Below are positions 1-6,520 of a DNA stretch of 15,658 bases, piece by piece. Numbering within the stretch: position 1 is the stretch's first letter; every line of letters begins with the position of its first letter. The DNA is taken from positions 1-15,658 of the forward strand of contig SXVG01000061.1 of the NCBI GenBank assembly GCA_005791685.1, in the 5' to 3' direction. Both the position numbers and the translations under genes were made by a program. Below the pieces are notes generated by a model, which worked only from the letters and a program-made list of their open reading frames with translations, searched no databases and was not told the DNA's origin. This DNA comes from Methylotenera sp. GTDB taxonomy: Bacteria; Pseudomonadota; Gammaproteobacteria; Burkholderiales; Methylophilaceae.

Positions 1-713
1 AACAGTTGGCCGGGGCTGGTGTAGGTGCTGTTGGCCTTAATGGTGAAGCGTTGCCAGCCATCACGTTGCACTTGCACGCCGAATTTGGCCATTAAATTCA
101 AGGTGATTTCTATGTAAGGTTTGGATATCAGCTCGCCTATCACCTCTATCCTGGCTTCTTGTTTGGTCAGCGGCAGGGCCATCAGCAGGGCCGTTAAAAA
201 CTGGCTGGATACGTCACCGCGTATTTTGATGGGCTGACTTAAATTGGCCAAAGCGGGCGCTATTTTTAGTGGAGGAAAGCCGGGTTGAGCTAAATAGCTA
301 ATGTTGGCGCCGGCTTGTTGCAAGGCGTCAACCAAGTCGCCTATGGGCCGTTCGTGCATGCGCGGCACGCCGGACAATAGGTAATCGCCGCTGGAAAAAG
401 CCAGTGCCGCGGTGAGGGGCCTAAAGGCCGTGCCGGCATTGCCTAAGAATAAATCCGCCTGTTTGTTGCTAAAGTTGGCGGCACAGCCTTGAACGCGCCA
501 AGCATTTTCCGCAAAGTTATCCAGCGCTATGCCCAGTTTGGCTAAGGATTCCAGCATGCGCGCCGTGTCGTCTGAGGCTAATAGGTCGCGAATTTCGGTG
601 GTGCCGGTGGCCAATGCGGCCAGCAGCAAGGTGCGATTGGAAATGCTTTTAGAGCCGGGGAGGGTTATGCGGCCGTCAGCGTGGCTGGCAGGGGCGAGAT
701 TGAGTTGTTCCAT
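1..713 (-). CDS. aroA: 3-phosphoshikimate 1-carboxyvinyltransferase (EPSP synthase), N-terminal 237 residues, cut by window edge
   Basis: This enzyme joins shikimate-3-phosphate and phosphoenolpyruvate to make EPSP, the sixth step of the cytoplasmic shikimate pathway. The reading frame is open from an ATG at 713 to the left edge. Family motifs are in the expected order: PGSKSISNR at residues 19-27 (substrate-binding Lys22, Ser23, Arg27), LGNAGTAFRPL at 90-100 (the phosphoenolpyruvate-binding loop of class I enzymes, with the Gly that glyphosate-tolerant forms often change still present), MHERPIGDL at 119-127, and DVSSQFLTALLM at 167-178. About 55% of the usual length of roughly 430 residues is visible. 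The gene starts 23 bases after the tyrA stop on the same strand, so the two are probably co-transcribed. The Shine-Dalgarno sequence before the ATG is weak (AAAGAA). The identification is close to certain; the truncation comes only from the window boundary. Confidence 0.97.
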   Translation of the reverse strand, partial: MEQLNLAPASHADGRITLPGSKSISNRTLLLAALATGTTEIRDLLASDDTARMLESLAKLGIALDNFAENAWRVQGCAANFSNKQADLFLGNAGTAFRPLTAALAFSSGDYLLSGVPRMHERPIGDLVDALQQAGANISYLAQPGFPPLKIAPALANLSQPIKIRGDVSSQFLTALLMALPLTKQEARIEVIGELISKPYIEITLNLMAKFGVQVQRDGWQRFTIKANSTYTSPGQL

Positions 714-736
714 GTCTGTTCTTTGTTATGCGTGCG

Positions 737-1621
737 CTAGATTTTTTTGTCTGACCATGCGTTGCGGGCCAAACTGGCACGGCTAAATAAGGCTTCTAGC
801 CCAGCCCCGTCTTCGTTTTCCAGCAACGTTTTTAATAGGGCTAATTCTGTTTGGTAGGCGGTCAATTCCTGGAGTAAAGCCTCTTTGTTGGCCAGGCTGA
901 TGTCGCGCCACATTTCTGGGTGACTGCCGGCAATGCGGGTAAAATCTCTGAAGCCGCTGGCGGCAAAGCCAAACAATTCGGCTGCATTGGCTCGGTTAGC
1001 GATGTCGTCAACCAAGGCGAAAGCCAGTAGATGCGGCAAATGGCTGACGGCGGCAAAAATGCGATCGTGGGCTTGGGCTGGCATGTGGCTGACTTTGGCA
1101 CCACAGCTATGCCAGAAATGCGTCGCGCGGGCCAGCGTTTCGGCCTGCGTTTGCTCTGTGGGGGTGAGCACGACGTTTTTCCCGACGAATAAATCGGCGC
1201 TGGCGGCGCCAACCCCACTTTTTTCCGCCCCCGCTATGGGGTGGCCGCCAACGAACTGATGGGCTTGTTCGGCTAATATGCTTAGCGCGCAAGCCAACAC
1301 GTCGCCCTTGGTGCTACCGGCATCGGTGACCAAGGTATGGCGGTTTAGGTGCGGTTTGATGCTGGCTAAAATGCCGGCCGTTTGTGCCACGGGTGCGGCA
1401 ATCAAGATCACGTCGGCATCGGCTAACGCTGTTTTCAGTTGGGCACTGCTGCTGTCGACCCCCGCGTCAATCACGCCTAACTGCAGGGCTTGCGCTAAGC
1501 TGGCCGGATTGCGACCTACGCCGACTATGCTTAGCGAACCTAGCGTAGGCTGGGCTTTTTTTAAGGCCAAGGCGACCGAGCCGCCTATCAAGCCCACGCC
1601 AAAAATAACAATTTTTTTCAA
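737..1621 (-). CDS. tyrA: Prephenate/arogenate dehydrogenase
   Basis: This is the NAD(P)-dependent oxidative step from prephenate (or arogenate) towards tyrosine, in the cytoplasm. The protein has 294 residues, normal for a stand-alone TyrA. The N-terminal Rossmann loop GVGLIGGS is at residues 8-15, TDAGSTKG at 99-106, the family motif GHPIAG at 126-131, and SHLPH at 193-197. There is no fused chorismate mutase or ACT domain. The start is TTG at 1621: it places the nucleotide-binding loop at the usual distance, and the only nearby ATG (1629) is out of frame. aroA follows after 23 bases, the order common in proteobacteria, but here tyrA appears to head the operon rather than following pheA and hisC. 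Whether prephenate or arogenate is preferred cannot be read from the sequence. Confidence 0.95.
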   Translation of the reverse strand: MKKIVIFGVGLIGGSVALALKKAQPTLGSLSIVGVGRNPASLAQALQLGVIDAGVDSSSAQLKTALADADVILIAAPVAQTAGILASIKPHLNRHTLVTDAGSTKGDVLACALSILAEQAHQFVGGHPIAGAEKSGVGAASADLFVGKNVVLTPTEQTQAETLARATHFWHSCGAKVSHMPAQAHDRIFAAVSHLPHLLAFALVDDIANRANAAELFGFAASGFRDFTRIAGSHPEMWRDISLANKEALLQELTAYQTELALLKTLLENEDGAGLEALFSRASLARNAWSDKKI

Positions 1622-1652
1622 TGGATCATGCTCTGATTTTTTAATATTGCCG

Positions 1653-1661
1653 ATTGTAGCA
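1653..1661 (-). promoter_or_regulatory. Candidate extended -10 promoter for tyrA-aroA
   Basis: Read on the minus strand this is TGCTACAAT: a TGN extension directly before a -10 hexamer matching TATAAT at five of six positions. No good -35 lies 16-18 bases upstream, which fits an extended -10 promoter. Transcription would start near 1646, leaving a leader of about 25 bases before the TTG start. This is inferred from the motif alone. Confidence 0.45.
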
Positions 1662-1761
1662 TTCTTACAATTAGGCTGTGGTCACTGCCCATATTTTTTT
1701 GCTGGCAAGCCAGGAAATTTGCGCTCTTAAGTGGAAATTGAAATTTAACCCGCAAAACCTT

Positions 1762-1790
1762 TTGACTAAGCGTACGTTTTTACGTACTAT
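1762..1790 (+). promoter_or_regulatory. Sigma70 promoter of the toxin-antitoxin operon
   Basis: The -35 TTGACT (1762-1767) and the -10 TACTAT (1785-1790) are separated by exactly 17 bases, and each matches consensus at five of six positions. The ribosome-binding site AAAGGAG at 1796-1802 lies seven bases before the antitoxin ATG, so the leader would be short. This is the best-looking promoter in the window. Confidence 0.75.
1772..1787 (+). promoter_or_regulatory. Operator-like inverted repeat inside the toxin-antitoxin promoter
   Basis: GTACGT and ACGTAC flank a TTTT spacer, a perfect six-base inverted repeat. It fills the space between the -35 and -10 and overlaps the first half of the -10. 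YefM-type antitoxins are known to repress their own operon by binding palindromes with a GTAC core, so this is a natural site for autorepression by the antitoxin or the antitoxin-toxin complex. The binding itself is inferred. Confidence 0.65.
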
Positions 1791-1809
1791 TTTGCAAAGG
1801 AGTTAATTC

Positions 1810-2052
1810 ATGACCACATTAACCGCAAGTGAAGCTAGGGCTGGTTTGTATCGCCTGATTGACCAAACAGCAGAAACACATAAGCCTGTGCTTATTTCTG
1901 GCAAGCGAAGCAATGCCGTTTTAGTTTCTGAAGAAGACTGGAGCGCTATTCAGGAAACATTGTATCTTTTAGCCATACCAGGGATGCGTGAGTCCATTAA
2001 GGACGCGATGGCGGAGCCTTTGGCTAAAAGCACAAGGGCCTTGAAGTGGTAA
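1810..2052 (+). CDS. yefM: Type II antitoxin, Phd/YefM family
   Basis: This 80-residue protein is the antitoxin of a two-gene addiction module: it neutralises the downstream toxin by direct binding and represses the operon through its N-terminal DNA-binding fold. The opening TTLTASEARAGLYRLIDQ and the later LISGKRSNAVLVSEEDW are characteristic of the YefM/RelB group. The C-terminal part (residues 60-80) is charged and would be the segment that wraps the toxin. The ATG has an excellent ribosome-binding site, AAAGGAG, seven bases upstream. The stop overlaps the toxin start by seven bases, which couples their translation and is the usual arrangement. The pair sits between two housekeeping operons, consistent with insertion by transfer, though no mobility gene or flanking repeat is visible. 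Confidence 0.93.
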   Translation: MTTLTASEARAGLYRLIDQTAETHKPVLISGKRSNAVLVSEEDWSAIQETLYLLAIPGMRESIKDAMAEPLAKSTRALKW

Positions 2053-2312
2053 CTTGGGATTTAGTTTATTCCAAGCATGCCCTTAAAGATGCTAACAAGC
2101 TGGCGGCCGCCGGGTTGAAAGATAAAGCGCAGGCTTTGTTGGATATTTTGCGAGTGGATCCCTTGCAAAATCCGCCGCCTTATGAAAAGTTGGTAGGGGA
2201 TTTGATGGGGGTTTATTCTCGCCGAATCAACATTCAACACCGTTTGGTTTATGAGGTTTTCCGTAAAGAAAAGACCGTTCGTGTTTTGCGGATGTGGACG
2301 CATTACGATTGA
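2046..2312 (+). CDS. yoeB: Type II toxin, Txe/YoeB family mRNA endoribonuclease
   Basis: This 88-residue RelE-fold toxin is expected to enter the ribosomal A site and cleave mRNA when freed from its antitoxin. The residues matching the E. coli YoeB catalytic set are all present: Glu47 in PPPYEKL, Arg66 in RRINIQHRLVYEV, and His86-Tyr87 in the C-terminal MWTHYD. The toxin therefore looks active rather than decayed. The start is GTG at 2046, inside the last codons of the antitoxin, giving a seven-base overlap. It converges on bpt, whose stop lies 46 bases away. The MWTHY ending marks the Txe-like subgroup rather than E. coli YoeB itself, which ends in HY. Confidence 0.93.
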   Translation: MVTWDLVYSKHALKDANKLAAAGLKDKAQALLDILRVDPLQNPPPYEKLVGDLMGVYSRRINIQHRLVYEVFRKEKTVRVLRMWTHYD

Positions 2313-2330
2313 TTTAGCGTTTAGCAGAAC

Positions 2331-2371
2331 GCGGCAAGTGCAACACGGATGAGCTTGGTCAATCTTGCCGC
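2331..2371. repeat. Eight-base inverted repeat between the convergent yoeB and bpt
   Basis: GCGGCAAG (2331-2338) and CTTGCCGC (2364-2371) form perfect arms around a 25-base loop. The right arm lies within the last codons of bpt. It could serve both convergent transcripts as a weak terminator or 3'-end stabiliser, but neither side has a T-run, so the role is uncertain. Confidence 0.3.
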
Positions 2372-3090
2372 CACTCACTGTTAATGCGTTTTTCCAAAGG
2401 ATGAAAGTTCTGTTTGTACGCCATTTTTTGGCTGTCTTTAATCCAATAGCCTAAGTACAGATAGGGCAGTTGCAAGGATTTGGCCCAAGCAATCTGCCAA
2501 AGCACATTGTAGGTGCCGTAACTGGCTTTCGTGTCATCGGGGTCGTAAAAGGTATACACCGCAGAAATGCCATCAGCCAGCAGGTCAATCACGCTGACCA
2601 TCTTTAATTGATTGTTTTCGCTAAACTCAACCAGCACCGTTTCCACCTGGCTTAGGCATAAAAAATGGCGGTATTGTTCGGCGTCATCTAATTCCGGTTG
2701 AGCTTCTTGCTGGCCCACATCCTTGGCATGCCTGGCTTTTTGGTAGCGGGCATAAAACTCATAGTGGGCTTGATTGAAATGGGCGGTTAAGATGCGGGTG
2801 CTGAGATTTTGATGCTGTTTGTGAGCGCGTTTTTGGCTGCGATTGGGCTCAAAGTCCTTGAGCACTATTCTGACCGGTACGCAGGCCTGGCAGTGTGCAC
2901 AATGCGGTTTGTAAATGAATTGCCCGCTGCGCCGAAAGCCTTGTTGTATGAGGGTGTCGTACATTTTAGCGTCGATTGAATGGTGCGGTGCCGCGATTAA
3001 ACTCATGGCTGCTTTATTCGGTAAATAGCCACAAGCGTAGCCATGGCTTAAGTAAAAATGCAGTGCTGTGGCGGGGTGGGGTTGCGTCAT
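2359..3090 (-). CDS. bpt: Aspartate/glutamate leucyltransferase (arginyltransferase family)
   Basis: Bpt moves leucine from Leu-tRNA onto proteins that begin with Asp or Glu, creating a primary N-degron that ClpS delivers to ClpAP. The protein has 243 residues, normal for bacterial members. The N-terminal ATE domain carries GFRRSGQFIYKPHC followed by HCQACVPVRI, so Cys64, Cys67 and Cys70 form the conserved cysteine cluster, with Cys20 further upstream. The C-terminal ATE domain carries AVYTFYDPD and YLYLGYWI, as in known members. The ATG overlaps the aat stop by four bases (ATGA), so translation is coupled to the other N-degron transferase. The leucyl rather than arginyl specificity is assigned because this is the bacterial short form paired with aat. 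Confidence 0.94.
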   Translation of the reverse strand: MTQPHPATALHFYLSHGYACGYLPNKAAMSLIAAPHHSIDAKMYDTLIQQGFRRSGQFIYKPHCAHCQACVPVRIVLKDFEPNRSQKRAHKQHQNLSTRILTAHFNQAHYEFYARYQKARHAKDVGQQEAQPELDDAEQYRHFLCLSQVETVLVEFSENNQLKMVSVIDLLADGISAVYTFYDPDDTKASYGTYNVLWQIAWAKSLQLPYLYLGYWIKDSQKMAYKQNFHPLEKRINSEWRQD

Positions 3091-3779
3091 AATGAAACTG
3101 TAAGTTTGGCCAGTGCCAGATTAAAATCCGCACGGCTAATTTCCCTGGCCCCAAAGCTTGCCAGCAAAGGTGTTTTCATTTGGCAATCTATCATGGCCAC
3201 GCCTTGCTGTTGTAGGCTATGCACGAGGGTTACAAAAGCCACTTTAGAGGCGTCGTTAACAAGGTGGAACATGCTTTCGCCGTAAAACATCCGGCCAATT
3301 TTGACGCCGTAGCAGCCGCCCACTAGGGCACCGTCTAACCAAGCTTCAGCAGAAATGGCCTGGCCGGCATCAAACAGGGCGCAGTAAGCGTCTATGATGT
3401 CAGCGCTGATCCATGTGCCGGCTTGACCTGGCCGCAAGCTTAAGCTGCAGGCGCTGACCACAGCCCGAAATGCCGTGTTAAAGCGTATGTCAAAGCGGCC
3501 TTTTTTGATGGTTTTGTTAAGCGAGCTACTTATTTTTAATTCGTCAGGAAACAGCACCGTACGTGGGTCTGGGCTCCACCATAGAATCGGTTCGCCGGCG
3601 TTAAACCATGGAAAGATGCCGGCGCGATAGGCTTTTAATAAGCGTGCCTGACTAAGGTCGCCGCCAATCGCAAGCAAGCCATTGGGTTCGCTTAGGGCAA
3701 GCGCCGTCGGTGGAAAATCAGCCTCACCGTCCACGCTGGCCACCCGCCCATGTTCAAATTGATAATACGCCTGTGTCAT
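3087..3779 (-). CDS. aat: Leucyl/phenylalanyl-tRNA--protein transferase
   Basis: Aat attaches Leu or Phe from charged tRNA to proteins with N-terminal Lys or Arg, marking them for ClpS/ClpAP degradation. The protein has 230 residues, the family's normal size. Recognisable blocks are GLLAIGGDLS (34-43), YRAGIFPWF (51-59), ILWWSPDPR (65-73), GTWI (121-124), GRMFYGESMF (162-171) with NDASK soon after, and the C-terminal MIDCQM...SFGAREISRADF (196-219). It is first of a two-gene operon with bpt, with a four-base overlap. It is divergent from a small membrane gene, and the 84-base gap holds a 22-bp palindrome that could control it. The ATG at 3779 aligns with the usual family start. Confidence 0.96.
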   Translation of the reverse strand: MTQAYYQFEHGRVASVDGEADFPPTALALSEPNGLLAIGGDLSQARLLKAYRAGIFPWFNAGEPILWWSPDPRTVLFPDELKISSSLNKTIKKGRFDIRFNTAFRAVVSACSLSLRPGQAGTWISADIIDAYCALFDAGQAISAEAWLDGALVGGCYGVKIGRMFYGESMFHLVNDASKVAFVTLVHSLQQQGVAMIDCQMKTPLLASFGAREISRADFNLALAKLTVSL

Positions 3780-3790
3780 GCTTGGGTTTA

Positions 3791-3796
3791 AGTATA
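3791..3796 (-). promoter_or_regulatory. Candidate -10 for aat-bpt
   Basis: The minus strand reads TATACT, five of six matches to the -10 consensus. Transcription would start near 3784, leaving only about five bases before the ATG, so the mRNA would have almost no leader. The -35 region 16-18 bases upstream is poor (GTTAAA at best) and falls inside the 22-bp palindrome, so any protein bound there would cover it. Confidence 0.35.
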
Positions 3797-3797
3797 A

Positions 3798-3810
3798 GCG
3801 TAGAATGCGC
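3798..3810 (+). promoter_or_regulatory. Promoter-like 13-mer, copy 1
   Basis: GCGTAGAATGCGC includes TAGAAT, a five-of-six -10 match on the plus strand, followed by a GC-rich discriminator. It is 12 of 13 identical to the sequence at 4272-4284 ahead of ygiQ. No convincing -35 was found. If used, it would drive the DUF3147 gene. Confidence 0.3.
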
Positions 3811-3812
3811 TA

Positions 3813-3834
3813 TTTAACATGGGCCCATGTTAAA
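3813..3834. promoter_or_regulatory. 22-bp perfect palindrome, candidate operator
   Basis: Each arm is TTTAACATGGG with its exact reverse complement and no spacer, centred between 3823 and 3824. It lies in the divergent gap between aat and the DUF3147 gene. Perfect dyads of this length between divergent genes are typical binding sites of dimeric repressors, but no regulator is encoded next to it and I do not recognise the consensus. Confidence 0.5.
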
Positions 3835-3863
3835 CAATTAAGGCTTGGCGCGAAAGGTGGAGC

Positions 3864-4214
3864 ATGCATTATCTTATTATCAAATACTTAATCACCGCTG
3901 GGCTGGTGGTGCTGGTGTCGGAATTGGCTAAACGCAGTGATAAATTGGGTGGCTTGCTGGCGGCGTTGCCCATGGTGACCGTGCTGAGTTTAATCTGGCT
4001 GTACGTGGAGCAGCAACCTAGCAGCAAAATTGCCAATCATGCCTATTACACTTTTTGGTACGTGTTGCCGACCTTGCCCATGTTTTTACTTTTCCCTTAT
4101 TTGCTGGACAAATGGGGCTTTGTGCTGAGCTTGTTGGCTTCGGTGCTTGTTACGGCTTTGGTTTTTTTCTTATTTGCCTTGGCCTTGAAGCCATTCGGCA
4201 TAGACTTGTTATAA
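3864..4214 (+). CDS. DUF3147 family small membrane protein
   Basis: This 116-residue protein is almost entirely hydrophobic, with about four membrane-spanning segments near residues 5-22, 29-48, 62-82 and 88-110. The segment SELAKRSDKLGGLLAALPMVTVLSLIW is the part that marks the DUF3147 family, a group of inner-membrane proteins without an assigned role. The ATG at 3864 is preceded by AAAGG with six bases of spacing. It is divergent from aat and ends 96 bases before ygiQ, with no evident terminator between them, so read-through into ygiQ is possible. Function is unknown; the family call rests on the sequence pattern and I am fairly confident of it. Confidence 0.75.
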   Translation: MHYLIIKYLITAGLVVLVSELAKRSDKLGGLLAALPMVTVLSLIWLYVEQQPSSKIANHAYYTFWYVLPTLPMFLLFPYLLDKWGFVLSLLASVLVTALVFFLFALALKPFGIDLL

Positions 4215-4271
4215 GCAGGGTTAATAGCCGTAAAATTTTTATAAAAAAATCTTCGTAATCATGTGATTAGC

Positions 4272-4284
4272 GCGTAAAATGCGC
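4272..4284 (+). promoter_or_regulatory. Promoter-like 13-mer, copy 2, ahead of ygiQ
   Basis: GCGTAAAATGCGC contains TAAAAT (4275-4280), a five-of-six -10 match, followed by a GCGC discriminator. The region 17 bases upstream gives only a poor -35 (TTCGTA). Transcription would start near 4287, about 24 bases before the TTG start of ygiQ. The close copy at 3798-3810 supports this being a real element. Confidence 0.4.
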
Positions 4285-4310
4285 GAACTTTATAGTTTGA
4301 CACATAAGCC

Positions 4311-6467
4311 TTGGAACACTACACCAATCTACTTGCTAAGCCCCTACCAAGCTACCGTCCTTACTGGGCGAAGCGCTTTGGCACGGCGCCTATGTTGCCG
4401 ATGTCTAGGGCGGAAATGGATGCGCTAGGCTGGGACAGTTGCGACATCATTTTGGTCAGCGGCGATTGTTATATAGACCACCCCAGTTTTGGTTCGGCTT
4501 TGGTCGGACGTTTATTGGAGGCGCAAGGTTTCCGCGTCCGCATCATTGCCCAACCGGATTGGCAAAATGCCGAGGCATTTAAAGTCTTGGGTAAGCCCAA
4601 TCTGTATTTTGGGGTCACCGCTGGCAATATGGACAGCATGGTCAACCGCTATACCGCCGATAGAAAAATACGTAGTGACGACGCTTACACGCCGGACGCG
4701 GCGCCGAATAAACGACCCGATAGGGCGGTGTTGGTTTACAGCCAACGTTGCCGCGAGGCTTATGCCGACGTGCCCTTGGTCATAGGTAGCATAGAAGCCA
4801 GTTTGCGCCGTATTGCCCATTACGATTATTGGAGCGATAAGGTGCGTCGCAGTATCTTGCTCGATTCCAAAGCCGATATTTTGCTGTACGGCAATGCCGA
4901 ACGTGCTTTGCTGGAATTGAGTCACCGCATTGCTAAAGGCGAAAAAGTCGCCGACATACAAGACATACGTGGCACGGCTTTTTTGCGTAAAAAGATACCG
5001 GATGGTTGGAGTGAGATAGCCAGCACGCAATTGGACAGGCCTGGTGTCGTCGATAAGCCGGTGGATCCCTACGAAATGAAAATGGGTAAAGCCGACGCCA
5101 GTTGTGCCAGTGACGCTAAACCCACGACCGCCGATTTGCCGCCTGGCAGTCAGGCCATAGCCGTAGTGCGCAAACCCAAGGCCGATCGCGCCACGCAAGT
5201 GGTGCGTTTGCCGGACTTTGATGCGGTAGCACAAGACCCAGTTTTGTATGCGCACGCGTCTCGGGTGCTGCACTTGGAAGCCAACCCCGGTAACGCCCGA
5301 GCCTTGGTGCAAAAACACGGCGATAGGGAGGTGTGGTTGAACCCGCCGCCCATTCCATTGACCACCAAAGAAATGGATTACGTCTACGACCTGCCCTACG
5401 CGCGTAAACCGCATCCGGCCTATAAAGATGCCAAAATTCCAGCTTGGGAAATGATACGCTTTAGCGTCAACATCATGCGCGGCTGTTTTGGCGGTTGCAC
5501 CTTTTGCAGCATCACCGAACACGAAGGCCGCATTATTCAAAGTCGCAGTGAAGCGAGCATCTTGAAAGAGGTGGAAGAGATACGCGACAAGGTGCCAGGT
5601 TTTACTGGGGTGATCTCTGATTTGGGTGGCCCAACCGCCAATATGTACCGTATCGCCTGTAAAAGCGAAGTTATCGAAAATGCCTGTCGCAAGCTAAGCT
5701 GCGTCTACCCCGGCATATGTGAAAACTTAAATACCGACCACAGCGCCTTAATTCAGTTATACCGTAAAGCTCGCGCCATTAAGGGCGTGAAGAAAATACT
5801 GATAGGCAGTGGCGTGCGCTACGACTTGGCGGTTAAATCGCCAGAATACGTGAAGGAATTGGTGCAACATCATGTCGGCGGCTATTTGAAAATTGCCCCT
5901 GAGCATTCAGAAGAAAACGTATTAAGCAAGATGATGAAGCCTGGCATGGAGGCCTACGACGAATTCAAAGCCATGTTTGAAAAGTTCAGTCTGGAGGCCG
6001 GTAAAAAGCAGTACTTGATTCCATATTTCATTGCCGCCCACCCCGGCAGCACCGATCAGGACATGTTGAATTTGGCGCTGTGGCTGAAAAAATACGACTT
6101 CAAACTAGACCAAGTGCAAACCTTCACCCCCACGCCTATGGCCATGGCCACCGCCATGTACCACTCGGGTAAAAATCCATTGCGTAAGGTGACGGCCGAT
6201 TCAGAAAATGTCGCCATCCCCAAAGCCGGCAACGTGCGTAAATTGCACAAAGCCTTTATACGCTACCACGATCCGAACAATTGGCCGATGTTGCGTGAGG
6301 CTTTGCAGAAAATGGGCCGGGCCGATTTGATAGGCAATGGTAAACAGCATTTAATCCCCGCTTGGCAACCCTTGTCCGGCAAACCCACCACCACCGTCCG
6401 TGGCCAACCTTTGGAGCGAACTATTCGACCCAGACGCCTGTCCGAGAACAAACGCAAATACAGCTAA
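4311..6467 (+). CDS. ygiQ: YgiQ family radical SAM protein
   Basis: This is a 718-residue radical SAM enzyme of the YgiQ (UPF0313) family, whose reaction and substrate are not established. The N-terminal domain carries the family signature LGWDSCDIILVSGDCYIDHP and EAQGFRVRIIAQPDW. The iron-sulfur cluster motif is intact: Cys392-x3-Cys396-x2-Cys399 in MRGCFGGCTFC, followed by SITEHEGRIIQSRS. The C-terminal part has the usual KKYLIPYFIAAHPG-type block and a basic tail. The start is TTG at 4311: an in-frame TAA lies six bases upstream, the next in-frame ATG (4390) would remove conserved residues, and the N-terminus matches E. coli YgiQ in length. There is no clear Shine-Dalgarno sequence, so expression may be low. 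Family assignment is certain. Confidence 0.96.
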   Translation: MEHYTNLLAKPLPSYRPYWAKRFGTAPMLPMSRAEMDALGWDSCDIILVSGDCYIDHPSFGSALVGRLLEAQGFRVRIIAQPDWQNAEAFKVLGKPNLYFGVTAGNMDSMVNRYTADRKIRSDDAYTPDAAPNKRPDRAVLVYSQRCREAYADVPLVIGSIEASLRRIAHYDYWSDKVRRSILLDSKADILLYGNAERALLELSHRIAKGEKVADIQDIRGTAFLRKKIPDGWSEIASTQLDRPGVVDKPVDPYEMKMGKADASCASDAKPTTADLPPGSQAIAVVRKPKADRATQVVRLPDFDAVAQDPVLYAHASRVLHLEANPGNARALVQKHGDREVWLNPPPIPLTTKEMDYVYDLPYARKPHPAYKDAKIPAWEMIRFSVNIMRGCFGGCTFCSITEHEGRIIQSRSEASILKEVEEIRDKVPGFTGVISDLGGPTANMYRIACKSEVIENACRKLSCVYPGICENLNTDHSALIQLYRKARAIKGVKKILIGSGVRYDLAVKSPEYVKELVQHHVGGYLKIAPEHSEENVLSKMMKPGMEAYDEFKAMFEKFSLEAGKKQYLIPYFIAAHPGSTDQDMLNLALWLKKYDFKLDQVQTFTPTPMAMATAMYHSGKNPLRKVTADSENVAIPKAGNVRKLHKAFIRYHDPNNWPMLREALQKMGRADLIGNGKQHLIPAWQPLSGKPTTTVRGQPLERTIRPRRLSENKRKYS

Positions 6468-6520
6468 TTTTGTTCGAGCTGTTTTTGTTTGCATCTTGTT
6501 TTCGTTGTTAAAGGGTGGTC

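Noticed and set aside
1..713. aroA as a broken gene
   Set aside because: The frame is intact to the window edge; the missing part is simply outside the window.
1702..1713. CTGGC-AA-GCCAG hairpin as a terminator
   Set aside because: The T-run lies on its 5' side on the plus strand and becomes an A-run after it on the minus strand, so neither direction fits.
4297..4302. Consensus TTGACA just before ygiQ as a -35
   Set aside because: The matching -10 position falls inside the coding region (near 4320) and has no resemblance to a -10.
4512..5540. Long open frame on the minus strand inside ygiQ
   Set aside because: It lies fully within a conserved gene, shows no recognisable domain, and arises from the codon use of ygiQ.
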